7,183 bases of DNA from a bacterium (GCA_026985515.1 JALSQH010000160.1:1-7183); one strand, 5' to 3'. Counted from the stretch's first letter, positions 1 to 6,520 are shown. Program-made: numbers and translations. The notes: generated from the letters alone by a model not told the origin.

Positions 1-492
1 TCATCCTTTACCAGATATCCAGTAAATGTATTCATGACAAAATCCAAGACAAACGGTGCATATGTAAATTCAATACTTGCAAAAAGAGAGGCTGTGTCTC
101 TCGGGTATGATGAAGCTTTGATGCTTGATCCCGATGGATTTGTAGCTGAGGCATCTGGTGAAAACATCTTTATCGTCAAAGATAATAAGCTTATTACAAC
201 CCCTCCAACTTCCATTCTCCCGGGGATAACAAGGGATACAGTAATAAAAATTGCCAGAGACCTGGGAATCGACGTCAAAGAAGAGAGATTTACAAGAGAT
301 GAACTTTACATTGCAGATGAGGCTTTTTTTACAGGAACAGCTGCAGAAATTACCCCCATCAGAGAGGTGGATGACAGAACAATTGGTGAGGGAAAACCCG
401 GCCCCATCACCAGACAGCTCCAGCAGATTTTCTTTGACATAGTAAGAGGAAACAACAAAAAGTATATCCACTGGCTTGACTTCGTTGAGTAG
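1..492 (+). CDS. ilvE: Branched-chain amino acid aminotransferase, C-terminal part (5' end outside window)
   Basis: This is a class IV (fold type IV) PLP aminotransferase that interconverts Leu, Ile and Val with their 2-oxo acids in the cytoplasm, using glutamate/2-oxoglutarate. The frame is open from base 1, so the visible 163 residues are only the C-terminal part of a protein usually about 300 long. By alignment from memory with E. coli IlvE, the PLP-binding lysine is in SKTNGAY (codon at 46-48). It is followed by [20 protein letters not shown], the substrate/cofactor motif EASGENIF (usually EGSGENIF or EGAGENLF, so Gly is Ala here), the PGITRD motif, and [15 protein letters not shown], whose GTAAE segment binds the PLP phosphate. 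The C-terminus, ending in YIHWLDFVE, is typical of the family. An ATG at 34 lies inside the conserved domain and is not the start. A D-amino-acid aminotransferase or ADC lyase is less likely given the GTAAEITPI and GPIT motifs. No functional link to thi4 downstream is evident. Confidence 0.95.
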   Translation, partial: SSFTRYPVNVFMTKSKTNGAYVNSILAKREAVSLGYDEALMLDPDGFVAEASGENIFIVKDNKLITTPPTSILPGITRDTVIKIARDLGIDVKEERFTRDELYIADEAFFTGTAAEITPIREVDDRTIGEGKPGPITRQLQQIFFDIVRGNNKKYIHWLDFVE

Positions 493-497
493 CCAGC

Positions 498-525
498 TTG
501 ATAATTTCTGAAGAATCGTTATACT
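498..525 (+). promoter_or_regulatory. Predicted sigma-70-type promoter for thi4
   Basis: TTGATA (498-503) and TATACT (520-525) are separated by 16 bp. Each matches the -35 or -10 consensus at five of six positions. Transcription would start near 532, leaving a leader of about 19 nt before the ATG at 551. The 58-bp gap is too short for a TPP riboswitch, and I see no terminator hairpin after ilvE, so read-through from ilvE is also possible. Confidence 0.6.
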
Positions 526-550
526 ACCATTCTCAAACAAGGAGAATTTT

Positions 551-1342
551 ATGGGACTTGATGAAAGGGTTATAACAAGGGCAATTATTGAAAGGTACCT
601 GAAAAAACTTCTCGAAAATGTTGAAACAGAGGTGGCTCTTGTGGGAGCGGGTCCATCTTCTCTCGTTGCTGCCTATTATCTTGCAAAGGCAGGGGTAAAA
701 ACCACTGTTTTTGAAAAAAAACTCAGCATTGGTGGTGGAATCTGGGGAGGAGGAATGCTTTTCAATGAAATAGTTGTTCAGGAAGCAGGTAAAAGTATTA
801 TAGACGAACTGGGAATAAGAAGTGAAAAATTCATGGAAAACTACTATACAGTGGATGCTATTGAGCTGGCAACAACTCTGGCATCGAAAGCAATGCAGGC
901 AGGGGCAAAAATTTTCAACGCCATTATGGTGGAAGATGTTCAGGTGAGGAAGATAAATGGTCAATACAGGGTGACAGGACTGGTGATAAACTGGACTCCT
1001 GTGGAAATTAGCGGTCTCCATGTGGATCCTCTTGTCATAACAAGTAAATTTGTCGTTGATGGTACGGGACATGATGCTGAAGTGGCGAGGATTCTTCAGG
1101 ATAAGATGGGATTTAAATTAAACACTCCCACAGGCAAAATTATGGGAGAAAAATCTATGTGGGCAGAGCCAGCAGAGGAGTCAGTTCCTGAAAACACAAA
1201 GGAAATCTTTCCCGGAGTCTATGCCATAGGAATGGCTGCCAATGCCGTCTTCGGCTCCCATAGAATGGGACCGGTATTTGGAGGCATGCTCCTCTCAGGT
1301 AAAAAAGTGGCAGAGCTGATTTTAAAAGAGCTGGGGAAATAA
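551..1342 (+). CDS. thi4: Sulfide-dependent adenosine diphosphate thiazole synthase (Thi4 family, His-type)
   Basis: Thi4 makes ADP-thiazole, the precursor of the thiazole half of thiamine, from NAD and glycine with a sulfur source and Fe(II). The 263-residue protein has an N-terminal Rossmann motif ([10 protein letters not shown], residues 28-37) and FEKK at 54-57, where the dinucleotide ribose is expected to bind. The Gly-rich GGGIWGGGM follows at 61-69, then NWTPVE, GLHVDP (155-160), TGHDAEV (172-178) and the C-terminal signature [10 protein letters not shown] (237-246). Yeast Thi4 gives up the sulfur of a Cys at the GLHVDP position and works only once. Here that residue is His157, as in methanogen enzymes that use free sulfide and turn over repeatedly, so a catalytic, sulfide-using enzyme is inferred. 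The length matches prokaryotic homologues. The start is supported by AAGGAG at 539-544, six bases before the ATG. It has its own predicted promoter and ends 2 bp from the convergent thiolase. A plain ribose-1,5-bisphosphate isomerase of the related archaeal group is a less likely alternative. Confidence 0.93.
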   Translation: MGLDERVITRAIIERYLKKLLENVETEVALVGAGPSSLVAAYYLAKAGVKTTVFEKKLSIGGGIWGGGMLFNEIVVQEAGKSIIDELGIRSEKFMENYYTVDAIELATTLASKAMQAGAKIFNAIMVEDVQVRKINGQYRVTGLVINWTPVEISGLHVDPLVITSKFVVDGTGHDAEVARILQDKMGFKLNTPTGKIMGEKSMWAEPAEESVPENTKEIFPGVYAIGMAANAVFGSHRMGPVFGGMLLSGKKVAELILKELGK

Positions 1343-1344
1343 AC

Positions 1345-2190
1345 TCAATTAAGCCTCTCAATAATAGTCGTGACTCCCTGGCCACCTCCACAGCACATGG
1401 TGGCAAGTCCAAGGGTTAGATCCTTATCTTCCATTATATGCAGAAGAGTGGTGATGATCCTCGTTCCACTCTCACCAAGAGGATGACCCAGAGCTATCGC
1501 TCCGCCCCGCATATTCACCTTTTCCATATCCATTCCAAGCTCCCTGATAACTGCCAGTGACTGAGAAGCAAAAGCCTCATTCAGTTCTATTGCATCAATA
1601 TCATCAAGGGTCATTCCAGCTCTCTTCAGAGCCTTTCTGGTGGCAGGGATTGGTCCTATACCCATTATCTCAGGTGGCACACCGGCAGCCGCAATTGAAA
1701 CAATTCTTGCTCTTGGTTTCAACCCAAGTGAAATTGCCTTTTCCTTCTCCATCAGGAGAATAACTGAAGCTCCATCATTGAGAGGGGAAGAATTTCCCGC
1801 AGTAACAGTACCGTTGGGGTCAAATACAGGTGGAAGAGATGCAAGTTTCTCAAGGGATGTATCGGGACGTGGCCCATCATCCTTTTCGGCTATTCTGTGA
1901 AAATTCCCTTCAGCATCAATAACTTCAATGGGAACAACTTCCCTTTTGAACTCACCATTGTCCCATGCTCTGACCGCCTTTCTGTGACTTTCCAGAGCAA
2001 ATTTATCCTGATCTTCACGGCTTATGTTGTACATCTTTGCCACATTTATGGCTGTTTCAATCATAGTGACAAATGCCTGGGGATATTCACTCCAGAACCT
2101 TGTATTTGGCCGCGGAGACAATCCACCCATTGGAATAAATGTCATACTTTCAACACCACCTACAATGTACGCATCCCCATTCCATTCCAT
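1345..2190 (-). CDS. Thiolase C-terminal fragment (as encoded, 281 residues)
   Basis: This is the downstream frame, carrying the NEAFA, GHPLG and CCGGGQG catalytic motifs. The first ATG in this frame (2190) is created within the duplicated repeat and overlaps the upstream fragment by 31 bases. I see no ribosome-binding site before it, so independent translation is doubtful. It lacks the acyl-accepting Cys91 and is best read as the rest of the broken thiolase. Confidence 0.55.
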   Translation of the reverse strand: MEWNGDAYIVGGVESMTFIPMGGLSPRPNTRFWSEYPQAFVTMIETAINVAKMYNISREDQDKFALESHRKAVRAWDNGEFKREVVPIEVIDAEGNFHRIAEKDDGPRPDTSLEKLASLPPVFDPNGTVTAGNSSPLNDGASVILLMEKEKAISLGLKPRARIVSIAAAGVPPEIMGIGPIPATRKALKRAGMTLDDIDAIELNEAFASQSLAVIRELGMDMEKVNMRGGAIALGHPLGESGTRIITTLLHIMEDKDLTLGLATMCCGGGQGVTTIIERLN

Positions 2191-2504
2191 ATGGCAAGAG
2201 TGGCAAAATGAAGAGCAGTCATGGCTGAGCCACAGAATCTGTTAACCGTTACTCCTCCAACCTCAATGGGTAATCCAGCCATAAAAACAAGCATCCTTGC
2301 AATATTCATTCCCTGCTCCCCTTCGGGAAAGGCAGTTCCCCAGTACAGATCTTCAATCTCATTCCACGGGAACCCATCATATCTCTGCATCATCTTTTTG
2401 ATTAATTGAGCGGAAAGATCATCAGGTCTGATTTCCTTCAGACCACCCTTTCGGGCTTTTCCTATAGGAGTTCTCAAAGCCTCAACGATAACTGCTTCTC
2501 TCAT
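2160..2504 (-). CDS. Thiolase N-terminal fragment (as encoded, 114 residues)
   Basis: This is the part translated from the normal start in the sequence as given. It covers the N-terminal thiolase fold up to and just past the nucleophile (VNRFCGS, Cys91). It ends with about six residues in the wrong frame (MGMRTL) before TAG at 2162-2160. It lacks the His and second Cys of the active site, so it cannot be an active thiolase alone. Confidence 0.6.
   Translation of the reverse strand: MREAVIVEALRTPIGKARKGGLKEIRPDDLSAQLIKKMMQRYDGFPWNEIEDLYWGTAFPEGEQGMNIARMLVFMAGLPIEVGGVTVNRFCGSAMTALHFATLAIWNGMGMRTL
2181..2190 (-). repeat. 5-bp tandem duplication causing the thiolase frameshift
   Basis: The plus strand shows TCCAT twice (2181-2185, 2186-2190), preceded by the near-copy CCCAT (2176-2180). 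On the coding strand this reads ATGGA ATGGA ATGGG. Removing one unit gives the codons for A-I-W-N-G-D-A in one frame, exactly the expected thiolase sequence. Confidence 0.85.
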
Positions 2505-2545
2505 CTTACCCTCCCTGGTTAAGGTTTTATAGAGAAACTAAAATA

Positions 2546-4213
2546 TCACAGATCATCAAAATCCAGTTCATCAAGAAGCTTTTTCAACTCTTCATCTTCA
2601 AGTTCCTCATCGCCTTTTTTCTTTTTTCCCTTTTTCTCCTTCTTCTCCTCTTTTTCCTCTACCTTCTCCTCTCCCTCCTCAACAGTGATTTCTTTAAATA
2701 AAGCATCAACCTCTTCATCCTCATATTCTTTCAACCTATCCTCTCCTCCAGCTCCACTCTCCTCTTCAAACTCGCTGAGTATTGCATCAAGGTCCTCCTC
2801 ACCCCCAGATTCCTCTGCTTCTACCTCAAGCTCAGCTTCTCCACCCTCTTCTTCACTCTCAACTTCTATTGCCTCTTCGATTTTCTCCCCCTCTTCAACA
2901 CCTAACTCCTCAAGCAACGAATCCACATCCACTTCACCCTCCTCTCCACCCTTTTCTTCTTTTTGCTCACTCATTTCTTCCTCTACCGATTCAACTTCAA
3001 TTTCTCCCGATTCAGTTTCAGTCACTTCAATTTCTTCATCCTCCACCCTCAGCTGATCAAGGAGCTCCTCAATCTCTTCTTCCTCACCACCTTCTTCCAC
3101 TTCAACCTCCTCACCTTTACCTTCATCCTCAGTTGAAACCTCTATTTCCTCCCCTCCCTCTATTTCACCAAATTCTTCAAATGAAACTTCAGTTTCAATT
3201 TCCTCGCCAGTATCTCCGGAGGGGGTCTCTTCCTCTGACTCCTCTTCCACTATTTCCTCAGTAACTTCACCTACTTCCACATTTTCCGATTCCTCCATAA
3301 CCCCTTCCTCCCCTTCAAGTTCTTTCAAAAGTGTTTCAAGCTCCGCACTTGTACCTTCTGCTTCCTCCATTTCCTCCGAAACAGCTTCCACTGAGATACC
3401 CTCTTCCTGGATCCCCTGTTCTGTAATTTCACTCGCTTCCCCACCTGATGTTGTCTCTTCAATCAGTTCTTCTGAGGATAATCCAGCGGCTTCTTCCTCC
3501 TTTACCTTTTCAGCAACACCGGAAAACTCCATATATGCTATCTCCACTTCTTTCTCTGTGACCTTCCTTAAAGAGGAAAGGTAAGCCTGGTAGAGTGAGG
3601 ACCATGCGAGTCTATTAAGGAGATCTATGTCACCATTTGAAAATTCCACTATGGAATCGATGGCTTCTCCAGTAAATATTTCACTGCTCCCACCAGCGTA
3701 ATTCAAATAACCCTGAATATACTTTTTCAATTCAGATGCAGGGGGTGGTTCAAGTTCCACCCCATTCTTTCCCTTTACTCTCTCCCTTGTAATAAGGAGT
3801 ACAGAAGCTGAAGAAGCGGAAAGCTCTTGCTCAATGTCCCCTTTTTCACTGGCACCTTCAAATCCATCAATGATTACAATGTCAAAAAGAGAAGCAAGAT
3901 TGGCCAGTGAACCTTCTGCACCTGCCACCTTATTCAGTCTCCTTACAATCCATTCAACTCCGGCATTGGTCGGGATAGTGATGTAAACAACTTTCCTGGA
4001 ATCAATTGGAATATATTCTATTGCTCTTTTTACCACACTTGTCTTTCCAGTTCCTTTTTTGCCAACCAGAAAAAGCAAACCTTTTTCACCGTTCAGAAAT
4101 GAGAGAATTCTTGCCATTACCCTGCTTTGAGTAGAAAAAACATAGAAAAATCCCCCTGCCTCAACAGGAACAAACGGAGCAGTTTTAAATCCAAAGAAAT
4201 TGAGTATATTCAT
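2546..4213 (-). CDS. Divergent ExeA/GspA-like P-loop protein with long Glu-rich repeat tail
   Basis: Residues 1 to about 230 (555-residue form) resemble the ExeA/GspA/MshM ATPases of type II secretion and pilus-like systems. The N-terminus has NFFGFKTAPF. Walker A is GKKGTGKT (51-58). A Walker B-like strand, DIVIIDGFE, follows at 111-119. The lid segment has YIQGYLNYAGG and the family-like FTGEAIDSI. Departures are clear: Walker B has DG instead of DE, the usual GxPRxIN sensor-2 segment reads GDIDLLN, and the stretches around Walker B are short. There is no transmembrane segment or peptidoglycan-binding domain, so it is probably cytosolic. From about residue 235 the protein is extremely acidic (44 Glu in residues 299-398 by my count), with six LLxEL-type motifs, a Lys-rich block (517-533) and the ending ELDFDDL. 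A TTG at 4219 also opens the frame, but AAAGGGGG (4228-4221) is one base from it and seven from ATG 4213, so ATG is chosen. The gene lies 13 bp after the TPR gene's stop and is probably coupled to it. Its function is unknown. Confidence 0.85.
   Translation of the reverse strand: MNILNFFGFKTAPFVPVEAGGFFYVFSTQSRVMARILSFLNGEKGLLFLVGKKGTGKTSVVKRAIEYIPIDSRKVVYITIPTNAGVEWIVRRLNKVAGAEGSLANLASLFDIVIIDGFEGASEKGDIEQELSASSASVLLITRERVKGKNGVELEPPPASELKKYIQGYLNYAGGSSEIFTGEAIDSIVEFSNGDIDLLNRLAWSSLYQAYLSSLRKVTEKEVEIAYMEFSGVAEKVKEEEAAGLSSEELIEETTSGGEASEITEQGIQEEGISVEAVSEEMEEAEGTSAELETLLKELEGEEGVMEESENVEVGEVTEEIVEEESEEETPSGDTGEEIETEVSFEEFGEIEGGEEIEVSTEDEGKGEEVEVEEGGEEEEIEELLDQLRVEDEEIEVTETESGEIEVESVEEEMSEQKEEKGGEEGEVDVDSLLEELGVEEGEKIEEAIEVESEEEGGEAELEVEAEESGGEEDLDAILSEFEEESGAGGEDRLKEYEDEEVDALFKEITVEEGEEKVEEKEEKKEKKGKKKKGDEELEDEELKKLLDELDFDDL
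2549..3340 (-). repeat. Six spaced LLxEL-type motifs in the acidic tail
   Basis: Within the Glu-rich tail the following short segments recur: LETLLKEL (292-299), IEELLDQL (381-388), VDSLLEEL (430-437), LDAILSEF (475-482), VDALFKEI (502-509) and LKKLLDEL (543-550). The pattern is [LIV]-[DEK]-x-[LI]-[LF]-x-[EQ]-[LFI]. It is often followed by x-[VF]-[ED]-[ED], as in GVEEGE, TVEEGE and DFDDL. Each could form a short amphipathic helix. The DNA copies differ, so selection appears to act on the protein motif rather than on a recent DNA duplication. Confidence 0.7.
2613..2680. other. Long polypyrimidine/polypurine tract
   Basis: The plus strand is pure C/T from 2613 to 2660 (48 bases). A single A at 2661 is followed by 19 more pyrimidines to 2680. 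The tract encodes the Glu/Lys block of the acidic tail on the minus strand, so it follows from GAA/GAG/AAA/AAG codons. Such tracts can favour triplex DNA or polymerase slippage. Confidence 0.75.
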
Positions 4214-4220
4214 TTTCAAG

Positions 4221-4228
4221 CCCCCTTT
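4221..4228 (-). promoter_or_regulatory. Ribosome-binding site of the ATPase gene, overlapping the TPR stop codon
   Basis: The coding strand reads TAAAGGGGG, where TAA (4229-4227) ends the TPR gene and AAAGGGGG (4228-4221) is the Shine-Dalgarno sequence. It sits seven bases from ATG 4213 and only one base from TTG 4219. It therefore decides the start and suggests translational coupling. Confidence 0.7.
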
Positions 4229-6509
4229 AAGATCTTGATTTTAAGATCTTTTCTTTAATTGCCTTGATCCTTTCTATGATGTCCCTGTACTTCTTGTTTT
4301 TCTCAAGGACATTCTTGTAAAAGTAAACCGCCCTTTTCAGATCTCCCTTTGCTTCAAAAATTTTCCCGAGTTCATAGTTGAGTTCAAGATAAGCTTCCTC
4401 ACTCAGGTCGGGAGATTTAAGAGCTTTTAAAAACCACTTCATCGCCTCATCAAGATCTCCTTTGTCTCTGTAACAGAGTCCTATCATGGTTGCTGCCTCA
4501 ACAAATCTCTCGGGATCCTTCGCAGCAATCCTGAATTCCTCAATGGCATCATCATACAACCCCATTTCTTTGTATGCTATGCCAAGATCATAATGGGCAG
4601 AACTATCAGCATCCCCAAGTTCTTTCTTTACGCCCTCTTTGAAAGCCTTTATAGTATCTTCCAGGGAGGGAACATCAAAACCTGCACCACCCTTCTCCTC
4701 CGGCAATTTCTCACCTATCAGCTCCCGAAGATCAATTTTTTCTTCTTCCCCTATTTCCCCGACTTCCTCCACATCTTCAATCACCTCCGCATCTTCAATG
4801 ACTTCTTCAGACGCAGTTGTACCAGGATTACCGGTACCGGTTACAACACTCGACTCAGACTGTGTAACAGTTTCCGCTTTATCAGTAACTGCCTTTTCTT
4901 CCATGTTTTTTTTCAACTTCTCATATTTTTCCCTTACCTCCTCAAGTTCGGGATGTTCTTTCAGGACCTTTTCATAGATATTTATTGCCTCTTCAAGAAG
5001 GCCCTGATCAGCAAAAAATTCCGCATCTGAAAGATCTTCGAGAACAGAAGAAGGAATTTTTTCTTCTCCAGCGGGACCACTTTTTACAACCTCTTCATCA
5101 AGTCCAATCTCCGTTTCTCCAAGAATCTCTGAATCATCAGCAGGGATAACCATATCGAGAGACTCTTCTTCTTCTCCACCCCAGCTGTACTGCTCCACTT
5201 TTTCCTGAGCAAGTTTATTTGATGGGTCAATCCGGAGTGCCTCCTCAGCATATTCTCTGGCACTTATCACATCTCCCAGACTATCAGATATCTCTGCCAG
5301 GGCAATCAAATGTGGAACTGCTCCCTTTGGATTAACACGTTTATAAATTTCTATTAATTTTGCTCTGGCATCTATGTTATGAGGATCCATCTTAATGGCT
5401 TCTTCAAGAGATTCAATTGCCTTATCAGCAAGTCCATTCTGAAGAAAAACATCAGCTCTCCTCATTAACCCTGATACCTGAGGCTGTGTCTGATCAAAAT
5501 TCGTGGTGAAGAAGTGCTCGTTGCCTGAAGTTTCAACTTCGGCAACTATTGCCTCTTCCTCTTCTTCCTCACCAAGCATCTCTTCTTCACCAACCAGAAC
5601 TTCAAGCTCTTCCGCCTTCTCTTCTTTTATACCGAGAAAACTTTTTGCATCTTCATCATCGGGATTTAACTCGAGAATCCTTTCTGCTATTACCCTTCCC
5701 TTTTCTCTGTCTTTTCTGAATTCGTTAAGAGCCTCTTTGAGAATATGAAGAGCCTTTTCTTTCTTACCAAGCATTTCATATGCTCTGGCGAGAAGGAGAA
5801 AGTGTTTATCTGTGAATTTACCTGCTTCATATATCTGCTTCAATTTGTTTATTGCTTTCCTGGGGTTACCAATCTGAATATAGATATCTGCCAGATCAGT
5901 TAAAATCTCCACATCTCCCGGTTTGTAATTCAGAAGCTTCTCATAGAAAGCAGCGAGATCCACAAGTTTGTGATGCAGCTTGAAGCCCTCAATCACGGAG
6001 GGGATCCTCACCTCAGCCTGATTAGTTTTTCCCGCAGCGAGGAGAGCCTCAACATACTTCGCCTTGATCGTGTAATCCTCGGGATCGAGTTTTACCATCT
6101 TTTCAAGAATGTCCACAGCTTTATCTAACCTTCCCTCAAGCTCATAGAGTTTCACCACATTTTTATAGTGCCTCAGAGCATCCTTAATGAGACCAGTATT
6201 GGCATAAAACTCGGCAAGCTTGTAGTGAAGATCTATCCTTTTGGGATCAAGTTCAAGTGCCTGTTTGTAGGCTGCAGCTGCTTTTGTCTCAAAACCTTTT
6301 TTTCTGTACTCATCTGCAGCTTTGATGTAGTATTTTATGGCCTCATCCTTTTTCCCGCTTTTCTGGTAGAGGTCACCAATTTTTGTGAGTATTCGGACAT
6401 CATTGGGATCGTCCTTTAAAATACCAAGATATTCCTGTATGGCTTTATCATACTGACCCTTTTGAATAAACTTCAGTGCCTTCTCAATGGCCTTAGCCTT
6501 ATTCGCCAC
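4227..6509 (-). CDS. Large TPR scaffold protein with acidic linkers
   Basis: This 760-residue protein has no signal peptide or membrane segment and is probably cytoplasmic. Helix-turn-helix TPR units, with the usual small/aromatic pattern and a Pro at the repeat end (for example ALELDPK, AIKMDPH, ALRIDPS), fall into four regions. Residues about 5-292 hold eight or so units, 346-440 hold two to three, 494-530 hold one, and 635-742 hold three (DLGIAYKEMG, IGLCYRDKGD, ELGKIFEAKGD). Glu-rich, probably disordered linkers at about 297-345, 443-490 and 540-612 separate them. The linker at 591-601 contains IDLRELIGEKL, loosely like the motifs in the neighbouring ATPase tail. TPRs bind peptides or proteins, so a scaffold or assembly role is likely, but no specific partner is shown. 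The start is GTG at 6509, supported by GAGAGG (6520-6515) five bases upstream. It lies 14 bp after efp and 13 bp before the ATPase. I recognise no named orthologue; similar TPR proteins occur beside motility and pilus genes in other bacteria, but that is only a hint. Confidence 0.9.
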   Translation of the reverse strand: MANKAKAIEKALKFIQKGQYDKAIQEYLGILKDDPNDVRILTKIGDLYQKSGKKDEAIKYYIKAADEYRKKGFETKAAAAYKQALELDPKRIDLHYKLAEFYANTGLIKDALRHYKNVVKLYELEGRLDKAVDILEKMVKLDPEDYTIKAKYVEALLAAGKTNQAEVRIPSVIEGFKLHHKLVDLAAFYEKLLNYKPGDVEILTDLADIYIQIGNPRKAINKLKQIYEAGKFTDKHFLLLARAYEMLGKKEKALHILKEALNEFRKDREKGRVIAERILELNPDDEDAKSFLGIKEEKAEELEVLVGEEEMLGEEEEEEAIVAEVETSGNEHFFTTNFDQTQPQVSGLMRRADVFLQNGLADKAIESLEEAIKMDPHNIDARAKLIEIYKRVNPKGAVPHLIALAEISDSLGDVISAREYAEEALRIDPSNKLAQEKVEQYSWGGEEEESLDMVIPADDSEILGETEIGLDEEVVKSGPAGEEKIPSSVLEDLSDAEFFADQGLLEEAINIYEKVLKEHPELEEVREKYEKLKKNMEEKAVTDKAETVTQSESSVVTGTGNPGTTASEEVIEDAEVIEDVEEVGEIGEEEKIDLRELIGEKLPEEKGGAGFDVPSLEDTIKAFKEGVKKELGDADSSAHYDLGIAYKEMGLYDDAIEEFRIAAKDPERFVEAATMIGLCYRDKGDLDEAMKWFLKALKSPDLSEEAYLELNYELGKIFEAKGDLKRAVYFYKNVLEKNKKYRDIIERIKAIKEKILKSRS

Positions 6510-6514
6510 ACTAT

Positions 6515-6520
6515 CCTCTC
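6515..6520 (-). promoter_or_regulatory. Ribosome-binding site supporting the GTG start of the TPR gene
   Basis: GAGAGG on the coding strand ends five bases before GTG 6509. It lies in the 14-bp gap after the efp stop codon. The first ATG-type alternatives would remove much of the first TPR unit, so GTG is preferred. Confidence 0.65.

Larger units (their letters stand above)
1345..2504 (-). pseudogene. fadA: Acetyl-CoA acyltransferase (thiolase), frameshifted by a 5-bp tandem duplication
   Basis: Thiolases cleave 3-ketoacyl-CoA with CoA (beta-oxidation) or condense two acetyl-CoA. The gene begins at ATG 2504 with GGAGG (2510-2514) five bases upstream, and reads RTPIGK, EQGMNIAR and VNRFCGS, with the acyl-accepting Cys91. 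The frame is then lost after AIWNG and stops at 2160. The rest of the protein continues in another frame: GDAYIVGGVESM, NEAFA, GGAIALGHPLG (His339 after repair) and MCCGGGQG (Cys369). The span is 1160 bp. Removing one copy of the 5-bp repeat at 2181-2190 leaves 1155 bp and a 384-residue product, close to E. coli FadA (387), with an uninterrupted AIWNGDAYIVGG. No other lesion is visible and all catalytic residues remain, so inactivation would be very recent, or the change is a sequence error. It lies 41 bp downstream of the ATPase gene and probably shares its transcript. FadA versus acetoacetyl-CoA thiolase cannot be settled from sequence alone. Confidence 0.88.

Noticed and set aside
34-492. 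ATG at 34 as the start of a short aminotransferase.
   Set aside because: The frame is open to base 1, and conserved family sequence (PVNVF) precedes the ATG, so the gene simply continues beyond the window.
493-550. A TPP riboswitch before thi4.
   Set aside because: The gap is only 58 bp and holds a promoter and ribosome site. The conserved thi-box sequences are absent.
533-1072. A 179-residue open frame antisense to thi4.
   Set aside because: Its composition is unlike a real protein, it has no motif, and it lies wholly over the conserved thi4 gene.
1381-1402. CCACC...GGTGG inverted repeat near the convergent junction as a terminator.
   Set aside because: It has a five-base stem with a 12-base loop, no T-tract, and lies in conserved thiolase coding sequence.
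2160-2200. Programmed ribosomal frameshift in the thiolase.
   Set aside because: There is no X-XXY-YYZ slippery heptamer in the overlap, and a shift would leave two extra residues against the family. The 5-bp duplication explains the change exactly.
2505-2545. A separate promoter for the thiolase in the 41-bp gap.
   Set aside because: TATAAA is present on the coding strand (2531-2526), but there is no -35 at suitable spacing. Co-transcription with the ATPase gene is simpler.
2685-3264. Long open frames on the plus strand across the acidic-tail region, giving Ser-rich or Leu/Pro-rich proteins.
   Set aside because: They are antisense images of GAA/GAG-rich codons. Reversed, these give TTC/CTC/TCT-type codons with few stops. 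They have no ribosome sites, no family features and overlap a well-supported gene.
4593-5030. Plus-strand open frames opposite the TPR gene.
   Set aside because: They are Phe/Ser-rich shadows of Lys/Glu-rich coding sequence with no start signals and no recognisable domain.
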